Shown: positions 17,575 through 25,441, numbered from the stretch's first letter. The stretch is DNA of 64,000 nt from Arthrobacter sp. P2b (GCF_900168295.1 NZ_FVZL01000004.1:62001-126000); one strand, 5' to 3'. Notes: generated from the sequence alone by a model not told the origin. Numbers and translations are program-made.

Positions 17575-18314
17575 TCAAGGACCGCGGTGACAATCACATT
17601 GTCGCTGTAGTCCATCCGCTCGTCCAGCCACCTGCCGCCGCAGGTCACCACTTTCAGTTCGTGCGGCCCGGACCTGCGGAACAGTGCCTCGCCGTCAAAG
17701 CTGTCCTTGGCCATCAATTCGACCTTGACCACCCGGTAATTCAGGGCGGGAGCACCATCACGCCCCACGCGGATGGCTGTTCCTGCGGCCAGCGATTTCA
17801 GCTGCGAAAACGGTGCATTGTCCGACTTTGTGTCGATGTGGCCTGCGATCACGGCAGTGCCGGCCGTTGCTCCGGGGGCAGGGCCAAACCGGTACCAGGC
17901 AGCCAGGTCGAACGCGTCCGGGATCTCCATCGCACCTTCGTCCGACACTCCCCCGGGCACCACGGGGAAGTCGATCGACGTTCCGGCGACGGTAAGGGAC
18001 GTTGGGGCCGGCTCTTGTGGCGCCGCGGCCGGTGGGGTGGCGGGCCGGACCGGGACGACCGGCGCCGCCGCTTCCGGCGATGCCGCGGGAGCGGTGGTGG
18101 CGGGAGGCGCAGGCGGGGAGGTTGCTCCGTCCGCTGTGGCAGCCGGACTGGAGGTGGCCGCGGGGCTGGAAGCTGCGGCCGGAGGTTGCGGCGGGGTGGG
18201 ACCGGCAGGGGCACAGGCGGGAAGAAGCAGCGCGGCCGCCACGAGGAAGGCAGCACCCGCAAAATCGAAAGAACGACGGCGGGACTCCCCTGCCGTCGTC
18301 GTACCTCTGTTCAT
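17571..18314 (-). CDS. Class F-like sortase, possible lipoprotein
   Basis: 247 residues. The N-terminus is a signal or anchor ending LLLPACAPAG, a lipobox-like site with an unusual Pro. A Pro/Ala/Thr-rich linker follows (about residues 35-105). The sortase domain shows AVIAGHIDTK (catalytic His), VVTCGGRW (catalytic Cys) and the ERMDYSDNVIV region with Arg. Sortases of this kind cleave LPXTG-like signals, but no clear LPXTG protein occurs in the window. It lies 127 bp after the membrane-anchored DUF4397 gene, separated by a strong hairpin, and directly precedes the sigma gene. Confidence 0.88.
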   Translation of the reverse strand: MNRGTTTAGESRRRSFDFAGAAFLVAAALLLPACAPAGPTPPQPPAAASSPAATSSPAATADGATSPPAPPATTAPAASPEAAAPVVPVRPATPPAAAPQEPAPTSLTVAGTSIDFPVVPGGVSDEGAMEIPDAFDLAAWYRFGPAPGATAGTAVIAGHIDTKSDNAPFSQLKSLAAGTAIRVGRDGAPALNYRVVKVELMAKDSFDGEALFRRSGPHELKVVTCGGRWLDERMDYSDNVIVTAVLE

Positions 18315-18365
18315 CTCGCTGGCCTTTCCCGCATCACCGGAGGATTGCTGGTGTCGATGGATGAT

Positions 18366-18398
18366 GGCCGGCCGCCGGGTTGCCCCGGGCAGCCGGCC
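18366..18398 (-). terminator. Intra-operon hairpin between DUF4397 gene and sortase
   Basis: GGCCGGC and GCCGGCC enclose a second stem (CCCGG and CCCGG-side G/C pairs) with a small GCAA-type loop on the minus strand. There is no clear U-tract, so it may be a leaky terminator or 3'-end stabiliser that makes the DUF4397 transcript more abundant than the downstream sortase-sigma part. Confidence 0.5.
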
Positions 18399-18441
18399 CG
18401 CTCCTGCAGTTCGTGAAAACTGCTGTTACTGCTTTTTCTTG

Positions 18442-19278
18442 TTACCGCTGCTTGCGCAGTCCGCCCAGTGCCCGGGCTGCACCCATGCCACCGAACAGGA
18501 GGGCGATCGCGATGGCGCCGAAGCCGAGGGCGATGGCAGCCGGTTCTACCGCTGCTGTCTTGGCGGAGCCGTCAAGGGCGCCCGGTACTGAACCCGGAGC
18601 GGAGTGCAGGCCTTCGATGGTCTGGACCGCCAGCTGCAGGTTCTTGTCCGTCAGGCTGCCCCACGCGTAGACGATGGTGTGCGTACCCTCGGCAACGGTG
18701 ACATCGGCCGGGCCGATCACCGGGGCCGTGGTGCCGGCGGCGGCAACTGCTGCCGGGATGGTTCCGGGATCCAGCGTGAGGGTCTGTTCGTTGGGGTTGG
18801 CCAGGTTGCTGATGACGGCGGTGCCGCCGGCCAGGACATCAACGGCGGGGGCAGCTGCGGTATGGCGGACGGTCAGCTTGCCCTTGCCAGCTTCGATCTG
18901 CGACACGTTATTGGTGAAGAGGTTGGCGGTGGGCTTTCCTGCGGCGTCCAGGTTGGCGACGGCGGTGTAGTTTCCGTTGGCGGCCAGGGTTACGCTGACG
19001 GGCCCGATGACGGCGGCGGAAGCGTCTGCGGCATCCGAGGCCGTGATGGCCAGGTCATAGGCTCCGGCCGGCAGGGCGAGCGGTCCGGCCAGGGTGCCCG
19101 GGGTGAAGTCGTCCAGGGTGCGTTCGCCGTTGACCCAGACGTCCACGGTCAGCCCGGGGACGCCGTGCAGCACGGAGAGCTGGGCGTCTCCTTCGGCTGC
19201 CTGGGCTGGGCCGGCGAGAGCGATTGCAGCCGCAATTGCCGCTGCACCGGCACCTGCTGTGAAGATCGTGTTGCGCAT
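18442..19278 (-). CDS. DUF4397 surface protein with C-terminal membrane anchor
   Basis: 278 residues. A signal peptide ends AGPAQA at about residue 27. Two DUF4397-type repeats follow: QLSVLHGVPGLTVDVWVNGE and KLTVRHTAAAPAVDVLAGGTAV, each with a VIGP motif further on. The C-terminus carries a hydrophobic segment (AIALGFGAIAIALLFGGMGA) and a basic tail GGLRKQR, the layout of a wall-sorting or membrane anchor, but no LPXTG motif is visible before it. First gene of an operon with sortase, ECF sigma and anti-sigma. Its paralogue at 21307-22017 lacks the anchor. Confidence 0.9.
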   Translation of the reverse strand: MRNTIFTAGAGAAAIAAAIALAGPAQAAEGDAQLSVLHGVPGLTVDVWVNGERTLDDFTPGTLAGPLALPAGAYDLAITASDAADASAAVIGPVSVTLAANGNYTAVANLDAAGKPTANLFTNNVSQIEAGKGKLTVRHTAAAPAVDVLAGGTAVISNLANPNEQTLTLDPGTIPAAVAAAGTTAPVIGPADVTVAEGTHTIVYAWGSLTDKNLQLAVQTIEGLHSAPGSVPGALDGSAKTAAVEPAAIALGFGAIAIALLFGGMGAARALGGLRKQR

Positions 19279-19322
19279 GTCCTTCTCCTTGATCGGCCCG
19301 GCTGGCGGGCGTTTTTTGCTTA

Positions 19323-19368
19323 CACCTCTACTACTGGCGCAGGCCCGGAGTTGGATGCAGATTCATGG
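19323..19368 (-). promoter_or_regulatory. Candidate ECF sigma promoter of the DUF4397-sortase-sigma operon
   Basis: On the minus strand CCATGAATCTGCATCCA is followed after 17 nt by GTAGTAGAGGTG. The same two blocks with the same 17-nt gap stand in front of the second DUF4397 gene (21213-21258). The GCATCC core resembles -35 elements of SigK-like ECF factors. Autoregulation of the sigma gene through this promoter is likely. Confidence 0.75.
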
Positions 19369-19411
19369 AAAATTCTTTGCGCGGATTTTTGCGGTGCGCC
19401 GCTGCGGTCCC

Positions 19412-20434
19412 TTATCCGGCGGCGGCCGGCGGCGCGGTGCTGGCCCGGAGGACCAGTTCCGGGGTGACAACGGTGTAGCTGACGCCTGCCCCGGCTTCGA
19501 TCTCCTTCAGCATGATGTCCATGCAGCGCCGGCCGAGCTCCTCGAAGTCCTGGCGGACGGTGGTGAGGGGCGGGGTGAAGTACCCCGATTCCGGCTGGTC
19601 ATCGAAGCCCACGACGGAGACGTCGTCGGGCACCCGGACGCCCGCTTCGGCAAACGCCCGCAGCAGGCCCAGTGCCATCTGGTCGTTGCCCACGAAAACC
19701 GCCGTGGCGTTGCGTTTAGCCGCGAGCCTGCGGCCGATGTCGTAGCCGCTGCCGGCGCTCCAGTCGCCTTCCGCCAGGAGGCCGTCAGGGAGCCCGGCCT
19801 CCCCGAGGGCCTCCCGCCACCCTTCGGCGCGCTCGCCGGCGTCCGTCCAATCCGGCGGTCCGGAGACGTGGCCGATCTGCCGGTGCCCCAGGCCGATGAG
19901 ATGCTCGACGGCGAGCCTGGCGCCTTGGCGCTGGTCCACCATTGCCCCGCTGACATTGCTGTTGCCGAGGGACCCCACCGCAACCACGGGAACTGAAAGC
20001 TCCATTTCGTCCAGGGCCAGCAGGGTGTCCGAGTGCGGCACCAGCACCACGATCCCGTCCACGGCCTGGTCCATGAAGTGGCTGACGGCGTCCAAAATTG
20101 CGTCGCGGCTGACTTCACGCAGCGCGGCGATGCTGACAAAGTAGCCGGCGTCGCGGGCGGCCTGCTCCACGCCCAGGAGCGTGTTGGCCGGGCCGTACTG
20201 GGCCAGCTCGCTGGCCAGCACGCCGATGGTCTGCGAGCGCCGGGTCACCAGGCTCCGGGCAGCGGTGTTCCGCCGGTACCCCAGCTCCGCAATGGCCGCC
20301 TCCACCTTTTCGCGGGTGGCCTTGCTGACGTTGGGATGGTTGTTGACCACCCGGGAGACCGTCTGATGGGAAACACCGGCAACGTCCGCCACGTCTTCCA
20401 GACGCGGCATCCTGCCCTTGCTGCTTTTTGCCAT
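19412..20434 (-). CDS. LacI-family transcriptional regulator
   Basis: 340 residues from the ATG at 20434, chosen because the HTH (PRLEDVADVAGVSHQTVSRVVNNHPNVSKAT) follows within 10 residues; the frame is open 26 codons further upstream without similarity. The hinge is AARSLVTRRSQTIGVLASEL, and the effector domain includes SVVGFDDQPESGYFTPPLTTVRQDFEELGR. No sugar genes are adjacent, so its regulon lies elsewhere. A long inverted repeat (20485-20535) sits just upstream. Confidence 0.93.
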   Translation of the reverse strand: MAKSSKGRMPRLEDVADVAGVSHQTVSRVVNNHPNVSKATREKVEAAIAELGYRRNTAARSLVTRRSQTIGVLASELAQYGPANTLLGVEQAARDAGYFVSIAALREVSRDAILDAVSHFMDQAVDGIVVLVPHSDTLLALDEMELSVPVVAVGSLGNSNVSGAMVDQRQGARLAVEHLIGLGHRQIGHVSGPPDWTDAGERAEGWREALGEAGLPDGLLAEGDWSAGSGYDIGRRLAAKRNATAVFVGNDQMALGLLRAFAEAGVRVPDDVSVVGFDDQPESGYFTPPLTTVRQDFEELGRRCMDIMLKEIEAGAGVSYTVVTPELVLRASTAPPAAAG

Positions 20435-20484
20435 GTGCCTATTGTGGGCGGGGAGGACGCCCACGGCACAACCGGGGCCGTCCG

Positions 20485-20535
20485 GGGCTTGTTCGCGGAT
20501 CGGGGCCTTCAAGGTTCTGAACCGCGAACAAGCCC
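20485..20535. repeat. Long inverted repeat between LacI gene and M23 gene
   Basis: Arms GGGCTTGTTCGCGG (20485-20498) and CCGCGAACAAGCCC (20522-20535) are perfectly complementary over 14 bp, with a 23-nt spacer. The arm core TTGTTCGCG / CGCGAACAA looks like one half of a LacI-type palindrome, so this may be a pair of operator-like sites in the divergent promoter region; it would also form a hairpin in either transcript. Confidence 0.55.
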
Positions 20536-20565
20536 GGGAGCAGCGGGCGGGCCTAGGCTCGGTGC

Positions 20566-21171
20566 ATGACGGTGAACCTCTCCTATCCGTTCACGGGCCG
20601 GTGGCTGGTGCAGAACTCCCCCGCGAACCGGGTGCCCAGCCACGGCACGCACCTGTTCGGCACGGGTTATTCAATAGATTTCACGCCCGTCGACGGCAGC
20701 GGACGCTCTGCGCCGTTCAGCCTGCTGTCGGCCTTCCGGCCCGAGCGGCCGGAGAAGTTCGTCGGGTTCGGATGGCGTGTGATCGCTCCGGTGGCGGGGA
20801 CCGTGAGGACGGTCCATGACGGCGAACCGGATCACGGGAGCTTCCGTGGCTTTCCGTCGATCGGCTACGCAGCCACCCAAGCCGGCAGGGTGCGCAGGGG
20901 CTGGGTTGGCCTGGGAGGCAATCACGTGGTCCTCGAAAGCAGCGGGGTGTTCATCGCCCTGTGCCACCTCAAGCGCGGGAGCATCCGCGTGCAACCGGGC
21001 CAGGCGGTTGTACCCGGCGATCAGGTGGGGACCTGTGGCAACTCCGGCAACAGCACCGAGCCGCACCTTCACCTGCAGGCGATGGACTCCCCCGACCCGG
21101 CAGTGGCCGCCCCGGTTCCCATCATGTTCCCGGACGGGCTGCCGCCGAACGGCACAGTCATCCTGGCGTAG
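20566..21171 (+). CDS. M23-family peptidase-like protein
   Basis: 201 residues. The LytM/M23 metal site can be traced: a His with GYSIDF (H-x-D type) near residue 30, and PHLHLQ (HxH) near residue 167, with NHVVLESSGVFIALCHL and GTCGNSGNSTEPH in between. No signal peptide or membrane segment is seen, which is unusual for peptidoglycan endopeptidases; it may act on another substrate or be released by lysis. No clear ribosome-binding site precedes the ATG. Transcribed away from the LacI gene. Confidence 0.8.
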   Translation: MTVNLSYPFTGRWLVQNSPANRVPSHGTHLFGTGYSIDFTPVDGSGRSAPFSLLSAFRPERPEKFVGFGWRVIAPVAGTVRTVHDGEPDHGSFRGFPSIGYAATQAGRVRRGWVGLGGNHVVLESSGVFIALCHLKRGSIRVQPGQAVVPGDQVGTCGNSGNSTEPHLHLQAMDSPDPAVAAPVPIMFPDGLPPNGTVILA

Positions 21172-21212
21172 CAGCAGCGGGGTGACGCAACCAGCCCCGC
21201 GTTTAAGAAGAT

Positions 21213-21258
21213 CCATGAATTTGCATCCACAGAGGACAGTCCGCCGGTAGTAGAGGTG
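21213..21258 (+). promoter_or_regulatory. Candidate ECF sigma promoter of the second DUF4397 gene
   Basis: CCATGAATTTGCATCCA, 17 nt, GTAGTAGAGGTG, ending 48 bp before the ATG at 21307. This is the same element as at 19323-19368: the conserved blocks differ by one base while the 17-nt spacer is mostly different. Confidence 0.75.
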
Positions 21259-21306
21259 TCAGCACAAACACAGCCCGTCCCCGGGCATCCCTCTGAGGAG
21301 TTTGAA

Positions 21307-22017
21307 ATGCGCAAAACACCCATCGCCGCCGGAGCACTGTCGCTCGCAGCCGCACTGACCTTCGCGGCTCCAGCCCAGGCCGGAGGCTGGCACCACCACG
21401 GTGAGGACCCAGCCAAGCTCTCGGTCCTGCACGCTGTACCCGACATAACCGTGGACGTGTGGGTCAACGGCAAACTGACCCTGGACGACTTCGAACCCGG
21501 AAGCCTCGCCGGTCCCCTGGAACTTGCAGCCGGCGACTACAAAATTGCCATCACCGGCTCCGACGCCCCCAACGCCGACAATCCGGTGATCGGACCCGTT
21601 GCCGTTGAACTCGACAACGGCGGAAATTACACTGCGGTGGCCCACCTCGACGCCGGCGGTGCCCCAACAGCCACACTCTTCACCAACGACACCAAGGCTC
21701 CCCGCAACGACAATAAAGGCAAGCTGACGGTCAGGCACGTAGCCGCAGCCCCCGCCGTCGACGTCCTGGCCGGTGGAACCGCAGTGATCGAAGGGCTCAG
21801 CAATCCTGACGAGGCGACCCTGAAGCTGAAGGCCGGCACCATCTCAGCCTCCGTTGCCGCCGCCGGGACAACCGCCCCCGTGATCGGGCCGGTCGACATC
21901 ACCGTCGCGGGCGGCAAAAACACGATCATTTATGCCTGGGGCAGCCTGGCTGACGGCAACTTGGCCGCCGCAGTACAGGTTGTTGACTCCGGGAAGAAGT
22001 GGCGCGGTGGCCACTGA
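21307..22017 (+). CDS. Secreted DUF4397 protein
   Basis: 236 residues from the ATG at 21307 (GAGGAG 7 bp upstream). A signal peptide ends AAPAQAGG near residue 25, followed by WHHHGEDP, a small His cluster. Two DUF4397 repeats align closely with the paralogue at 18442-19278 (LSVLHAVPDITVDVWVNGK; KLTVRHVAAAPAVDVLAGGTAV; TTAPVIGPVDITVAGG). It ends KKWRGGH without a membrane anchor, so it is presumably released or bound non-covalently. Monocistronic, with its own terminator. Confidence 0.9.
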   Translation: MRKTPIAAGALSLAAALTFAAPAQAGGWHHHGEDPAKLSVLHAVPDITVDVWVNGKLTLDDFEPGSLAGPLELAAGDYKIAITGSDAPNADNPVIGPVAVELDNGGNYTAVAHLDAGGAPTATLFTNDTKAPRNDNKGKLTVRHVAAAPAVDVLAGGTAVIEGLSNPDEATLKLKAGTISASVAAAGTTAPVIGPVDITVAGGKNTIIYAWGSLADGNLAAAVQVVDSGKKWRGGH

Positions 22018-22071
22018 CATCCACTTGTAACGGCGTTCGCAGTAAACGACGGCGCCACCACATCGCATGTG

Positions 22072-22102
22072 CAGCGGGGTCACCTTACGGGTGGCCCCGC
22101 TG
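22072..22102 (+). terminator. Terminator of the secreted DUF4397 gene
   Basis: CAGCGGGGTCACC and GGTGGCCCCGCTG pair over 13 bp (one U-G) around the loop TTACG, followed by TCTTGTCTTG. Confidence 0.75.
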
Positions 22103-22391
22103 TCTTGTCTTGGCCAAACAGGGAGTGCGTGTTCACGGGCTCGGTATGGGCTGAGGGGTCCCTTATGGGTGCCGTCGTCGCAGACGGTCCGCTGGAGCGA
22201 TATTCCGAACGACCGCATCCTTGAGTTCAGCCAGAGTCAAGGATGCCAGGGCCGGCGCCTTGTTTCCGCCTGGGCGCTCGGAACCACCCGGTAGCGCACA
22301 TGCGTCACGAGGCGGGTCGCTTACTTCCGTCGGTTCAGGCGTGAGGTTTCCGACGCCGTCCAGCAGCCCCTCGCCGTGCCCGGAAAACCAC

Positions 22392-22423
22392 AGCAGGCCA
22401 GAGGCTAATGCCTCTGACCTGCT
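22392..22423 (-). terminator. Terminator downstream of tRNA-Lys
   Basis: On the minus strand AGCAGGTCAGAGGC pairs with GCCTCTGGCCTGCT around ATTA (14 bp with one U-G pair), followed by GTGGTTTTC. The wobble pair would be a C-A mismatch in the plus-strand transcript, so it fits the tRNA strand. Confidence 0.75.
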
Positions 22424-22430
22424 TAAACGG

Positions 22431-22503
22431 TGGGCCCTGTGGGGCTCGAACCCACGACCCACGGATTAAAAGTCCGATGCTCTACCAACTGAGCTAAAGG
22501 CCC
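22431..22503 (-). tRNA. tRNA-Lys (anticodon UUU)
   Basis: 73 nt. Acceptor stem GGGCCTT / AGGGCCC with discriminator A; D-arm AGCTCAGTTGGTAGAGC; anticodon arm CGGAC-TTTTAAT-CCG with anticodon TTT; T-arm with GGTTCGAGCC. The 3' CCA is not encoded in full (CCG follows the A), as is common in actinobacteria. Confidence 0.97.
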
Positions 22504-22680
22504 CTGCCGGCTGGTTGGAAACACGCTGCGTCCGCCCGTCCGGCCCAATCCATTTCTGGACGTTAATACTCTAACCCATGGTTCCGGCGTCTCCGCACAC
22601 AACCCGGGCGCCGCCGTCGGACATGGAAGAGGGCCCCCGGATGCTCGATTTCCATTGCGGCACAGGAGTAGCGTGGGGGC

Positions 22681-23340
22681 ATGAGTGAGCAAGCAGGATC
22701 CAGTCCTTACGGCGGCGCGAACCGGCACCACAAGCCCAAACCCTTCGCTCCCATCGACTTCGAACCGTTCGCGGGCGGCGCCGATCCCGCCCGCGTCTCG
22801 GAAGCCGCCCACCTTGCCGCCCAGGCGCTGGTCCGCCACGGCCGGGACAGCGACGATCCCGTGGTCACCGAACGGTTGGTGAAGCTCGCCGACGAGCAGG
22901 GCCTTGAAGCCATCGCCGAGATGTGGGCCGAAAGTCCCGCCCGTTCACTTCCCGGTGCGCTGTGGCGGCTCTATGCCCTGCGTGCCGCCACCGTCCAGGA
23001 CCCGGAGCGCATTTCCGTGTACTTCCGTGCGGGCAAGGACACCGCGCAGGTCTCCAATGTGGTGGCAGGTGCAGCCGAGCCTCCCGGCGCGGACGAGATG
23101 ATCGCCATGGCCGATGCCATCCTGTCCGGGGCGTTCGACGGCGAGTTCGACGTCGCGCTGGAACGTTCCGCCGCTTTCTGCCGCGTGGTAGCCCTCGGCC
23201 AGGCAACCATCGCCGATGGCGCCGAGCACGCCAACGAGGCGCACGCCAGCAGGCTGACCCGCAATTCGCACCAGCTGGTCAAAACAGCCGAAGACCTGGA
23301 GCACGCCGCCAACGCATGGCGTCTGGGCGAACTGGACTGA
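22681..23340 (+). CDS. Conserved protein of unknown function
   Basis: 219 residues, soluble, Ala-rich and mostly helical, no signal peptide or metal motif. The N-terminus is polar (HHKPKPFAPIDFEPFAGG); the body has recognisable helices such as VSEAAHLAAQALVRHGR and VSNVVAGAAEPPGADEMIAMADAILSG. I do not recognise the family with confidence. It is monocistronic, followed by the branched hairpin at 23407-23497. Codon use is like its neighbours, so it is very probably a real gene. Confidence 0.75.
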   Translation: MSEQAGSSPYGGANRHHKPKPFAPIDFEPFAGGADPARVSEAAHLAAQALVRHGRDSDDPVVTERLVKLADEQGLEAIAEMWAESPARSLPGALWRLYALRAATVQDPERISVYFRAGKDTAQVSNVVAGAAEPPGADEMIAMADAILSGAFDGEFDVALERSAAFCRVVALGQATIADGAEHANEAHASRLTRNSHQLVKTAEDLEHAANAWRLGELD

Positions 23341-23643
23341 CCCGTCCCCCGCAGTGGCCCACCTGTCAAGATTGACTTGCGGGCGGCAACGTAGAAAACT
23401 GAAACCGGTGCCGAACCGCGAAACCCCCGGGCTTCAACACTCAGCCGCCTAGAGCGGCCTACCGCCGAGAGGCGTATCCGGTTCGGCACCATTTTTCTGC
23501 CCGTTTCCTGTCAGCCGATTTTCCGCGGGCCCTTTTCAGCCGTGCAGTTACGGACCGGTAGAGTTAGCGTCAGTTGCCTGCCGGGGTCAAGTCACACGGC
23601 GGCAATCCCCGCCCTGTACTTTCCCCGGAGACCGGTAATTACT
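23341..23643. other. Intergenic region with branched hairpin, upstream of the DUF47-Pit pair
   Basis: About 300 bp between the 22681-23340 gene and the GTG at 23644. The first part holds the structured element at 23407-23497. The remainder is presumably the promoter and leader of the phosphate uptake pair; no open frame with family similarity is seen before the GTG. Confidence 0.6.
23407..23497 (+). ncRNA. Candidate structured RNA or composite terminator
   Basis: A perfect 12-bp outer stem (GGTGCCGAACCG at 23407-23418 with CGGTTCGGCACC at 23479-23490) encloses 60 nt that contain two more hairpins: GCCGC-CTAGA-GCGGC (23444-23458) and CGCC-GAGA-GGCG (23463-23474) with a GNRA loop. The outer stem is followed by ATTTTTC. 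It could end the 22681-23340 transcript, be an independent small RNA, or act as leader of the DUF47-Pit operon that starts 150 nt later. It is not a tRNA. Confidence 0.45.
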
Positions 23644-24261
23644 GTGAAGCTGCGCCTTTTTCCCCAGGAGCCCGCCGGGCTGAACCTCCTCTCTGAGATG
23701 GCACAGCAGATTGTGCTGGCCGGCGCCACCCTCGCGGAAATCCTGGGAGTCCCCGCGGCGGAACACGGCAAACTCGTTGAGGACATGCACAACCACGAGG
23801 CCAAGTCCGCGGAACTGCATTTCGCCCTCCTGACCCACATGCGCACCAGCTTCGTGAACCCGCTCCCCCGGGAGGACATGTACGCCCTCTCCCGCTACCT
23901 CAACGAAGCCATGGAGAAGTTGGACGCCGCCGCGGAGCTGGTGGCCCTGTACAAGCTGGAGCGGCTGCCCAAGCGGGCGGCGGACCAGCTGGAGATCATC
24001 AGCCGGCAGGCCGAACTGACCGTGGATGCCATGCGCCGGCTGAACAACCTCGATGACCTTGAGGATTACTGGATCGAAATCCTGCGCCTGGCCAAACGCG
24101 CCGAGCGGACGCACCGGGTGTGGGTGGCGGACATGATCAAGGACATGAAGTGGGCTCAGTACTCGCGCAACCGGGACATCGCCATCCAGCTGGTGGAGGT
24201 CACCAAGGACATGCGGCGGATCGCCACCCAGGTGGGCAGCATCATCGTCAAGGAATCCTAG
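23644..24261 (+). CDS. DUF47 (PhoU-like) protein, Pit accessory
   Basis: 205 residues from the GTG at 23644; the family begins (M/V)KLRLFPQ and the upstream extension has no similarity. Entirely helical, with PhoU-like antiparallel helices (HNHEAKSAELHFALLTHMRTSFVNPLPREDMYALSRYLNEAMEKLD). DUF47 proteins sit next to Pit phosphate transporters and are thought to control them. One base separates its stop from the start of the transporter gene, so the two are certainly co-transcribed. Confidence 0.93.
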   Translation: MKLRLFPQEPAGLNLLSEMAQQIVLAGATLAEILGVPAAEHGKLVEDMHNHEAKSAELHFALLTHMRTSFVNPLPREDMYALSRYLNEAMEKLDAAAELVALYKLERLPKRAADQLEIISRQAELTVDAMRRLNNLDDLEDYWIEILRLAKRAERTHRVWVADMIKDMKWAQYSRNRDIAIQLVEVTKDMRRIATQVGSIIVKES

Positions 24262-24262
24262 G

Positions 24263-25276
24263 GTGACGCCAGTCATCTTCGGCGTGGTGGTCCTGCTGGC
24301 CGCCGGGTTTGCATTCCTGAACGGCTTCCGCGACGTCTCCACCTCGGTTGCGGTGGCCACCCGTACCCGTGCGCTGACTCCCAGCGTCGCGGTACTGCTG
24401 GCCGCCTTCTTCAACTTCATTGGTGCACTGCTGAGTGCCACCCTGGCCGTGGCCGTCAGCCAGCACTGGATCACCCTGCCGCCGGGGACGGACGGCCTCA
24501 GCATCGTGGTGGCCGGACTGGCGAGCGCCTTCGCCTGGGGGCTGCTGATGTGGTGGCGCGGCATTCCCGCATCCTCCACCCATGCGCTGGTGGGCGGCCT
24601 GGCCGGTGCCGGCCTGGCGAGCCTGGCGGTGGGCGGCACCGGCGTGGGCGGCGTGGACCAGTCGCTGCTGTTCCAGGTGGTCCTCCCGCTGGTCCTGTCC
24701 CCCCTGGTGGCCTACAGCGGAGCATTCATGCTGGTCTACCCCGCCACCTGGGCGGCACGCCACACCCAGCCCAACGTGGTCAACCAGCGGTTCCGCCGCA
24801 GCCAGGCCATCGCGGCGGGAGCCGTCGCCTTCGGCCACGGCCTGCAGGACGGCCAGCGGGTCAGCGCGGTCCTGCTGCTTTCCCTCCTGGCCGCAGGCTA
24901 TTCCGACGGCGGCACCATCCCCATGTGGGTGGCCCTGCTTTCCGCGGTAATGATTACGGCGGGGACGCTGTTCGGCGGCTGGCGGATATCCCACACCATC
25001 GGATACAAGATCACCCGCATCGATCCGCTGCGGGGCTCCGTGGCGCAAATCTTCAGCGCCGTAATACTGTTCCTGGGCGCCATCGGGCTGCACTGGCCGC
25101 TGTCCACCACGCATACGGTCACCTCGGCCGTCCTGGGTGCGGGCGAGAACCAGCACTTTTCGGTCACCAACCGGAAGCTGGTGATCCAGATCGTGGGCCT
25201 CTGGGTCCTGACACCGGCCGCCACGGCTGCCCTGGCCTTCGTCCTGGCACTGGCCCTTTCCCCGATCGGCGGCTGA
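24263..25276 (+). CDS. pit: Inorganic phosphate transporter, Pit family
   Basis: 337-residue low-affinity phosphate permease, about ten membrane helices. Pit signatures are near the N-terminus (GFAFLNGFRDVSTSVAVATRTRAL, corresponding to the GxNDxxN region although the Asn/Asp pair is written NGFRDVS) and in the second repeat (GHGLQDGQR and STTHTVTSAVLGAG). It starts with GTG immediately after the DUF47 gene. Complementary to the high-affinity PstSCAB system encoded 0.7 kb downstream on the other strand. Confidence 0.93.
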   Translation: MTPVIFGVVVLLAAGFAFLNGFRDVSTSVAVATRTRALTPSVAVLLAAFFNFIGALLSATLAVAVSQHWITLPPGTDGLSIVVAGLASAFAWGLLMWWRGIPASSTHALVGGLAGAGLASLAVGGTGVGGVDQSLLFQVVLPLVLSPLVAYSGAFMLVYPATWAARHTQPNVVNQRFRRSQAIAAGAVAFGHGLQDGQRVSAVLLLSLLAAGYSDGGTIPMWVALLSAVMITAGTLFGGWRISHTIGYKITRIDPLRGSVAQIFSAVILFLGAIGLHWPLSTTHTVTSAVLGAGENQHFSVTNRKLVIQIVGLWVLTPAATAALAFVLALALSPIGG

Positions 25277-25441
25277 CCCCCAAAACCCTGTACAGCCGTA
25301 CGCCGGTGACGTAGATTCGGATGAAGCCCCCTCCGCACTGTCGCCGGGGACTGCCGCCCGCCGCCGCGTGCAGGGCCACGGGCGTTAGCCGCTGCAGGAT
25401 GCCGGCGGCCCGGATGCACATCGCGGAAATGAGCAGGCATC

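Larger units (their letters stand above)
22018..22430. other. Intergenic region with two terminators
   Basis: About 410 bp. Besides the terminators at 22072-22102 and 22392-22423 I see no convincing gene; short open frames in the middle lack coding character. Confidence 0.5.

Noticed and set aside
23407-23490. Possible second tRNA (closing stem followed by A)
   Set aside because: No D-arm, no 7-nt anticodon loop and no T-arm consensus on either strand.
23407-23490. Hammerhead ribozyme or ydaO-type riboswitch
   Set aside because: The conserved CUGAUGA core of hammerheads and the conserved blocks of the c-di-AMP riboswitch are absent.
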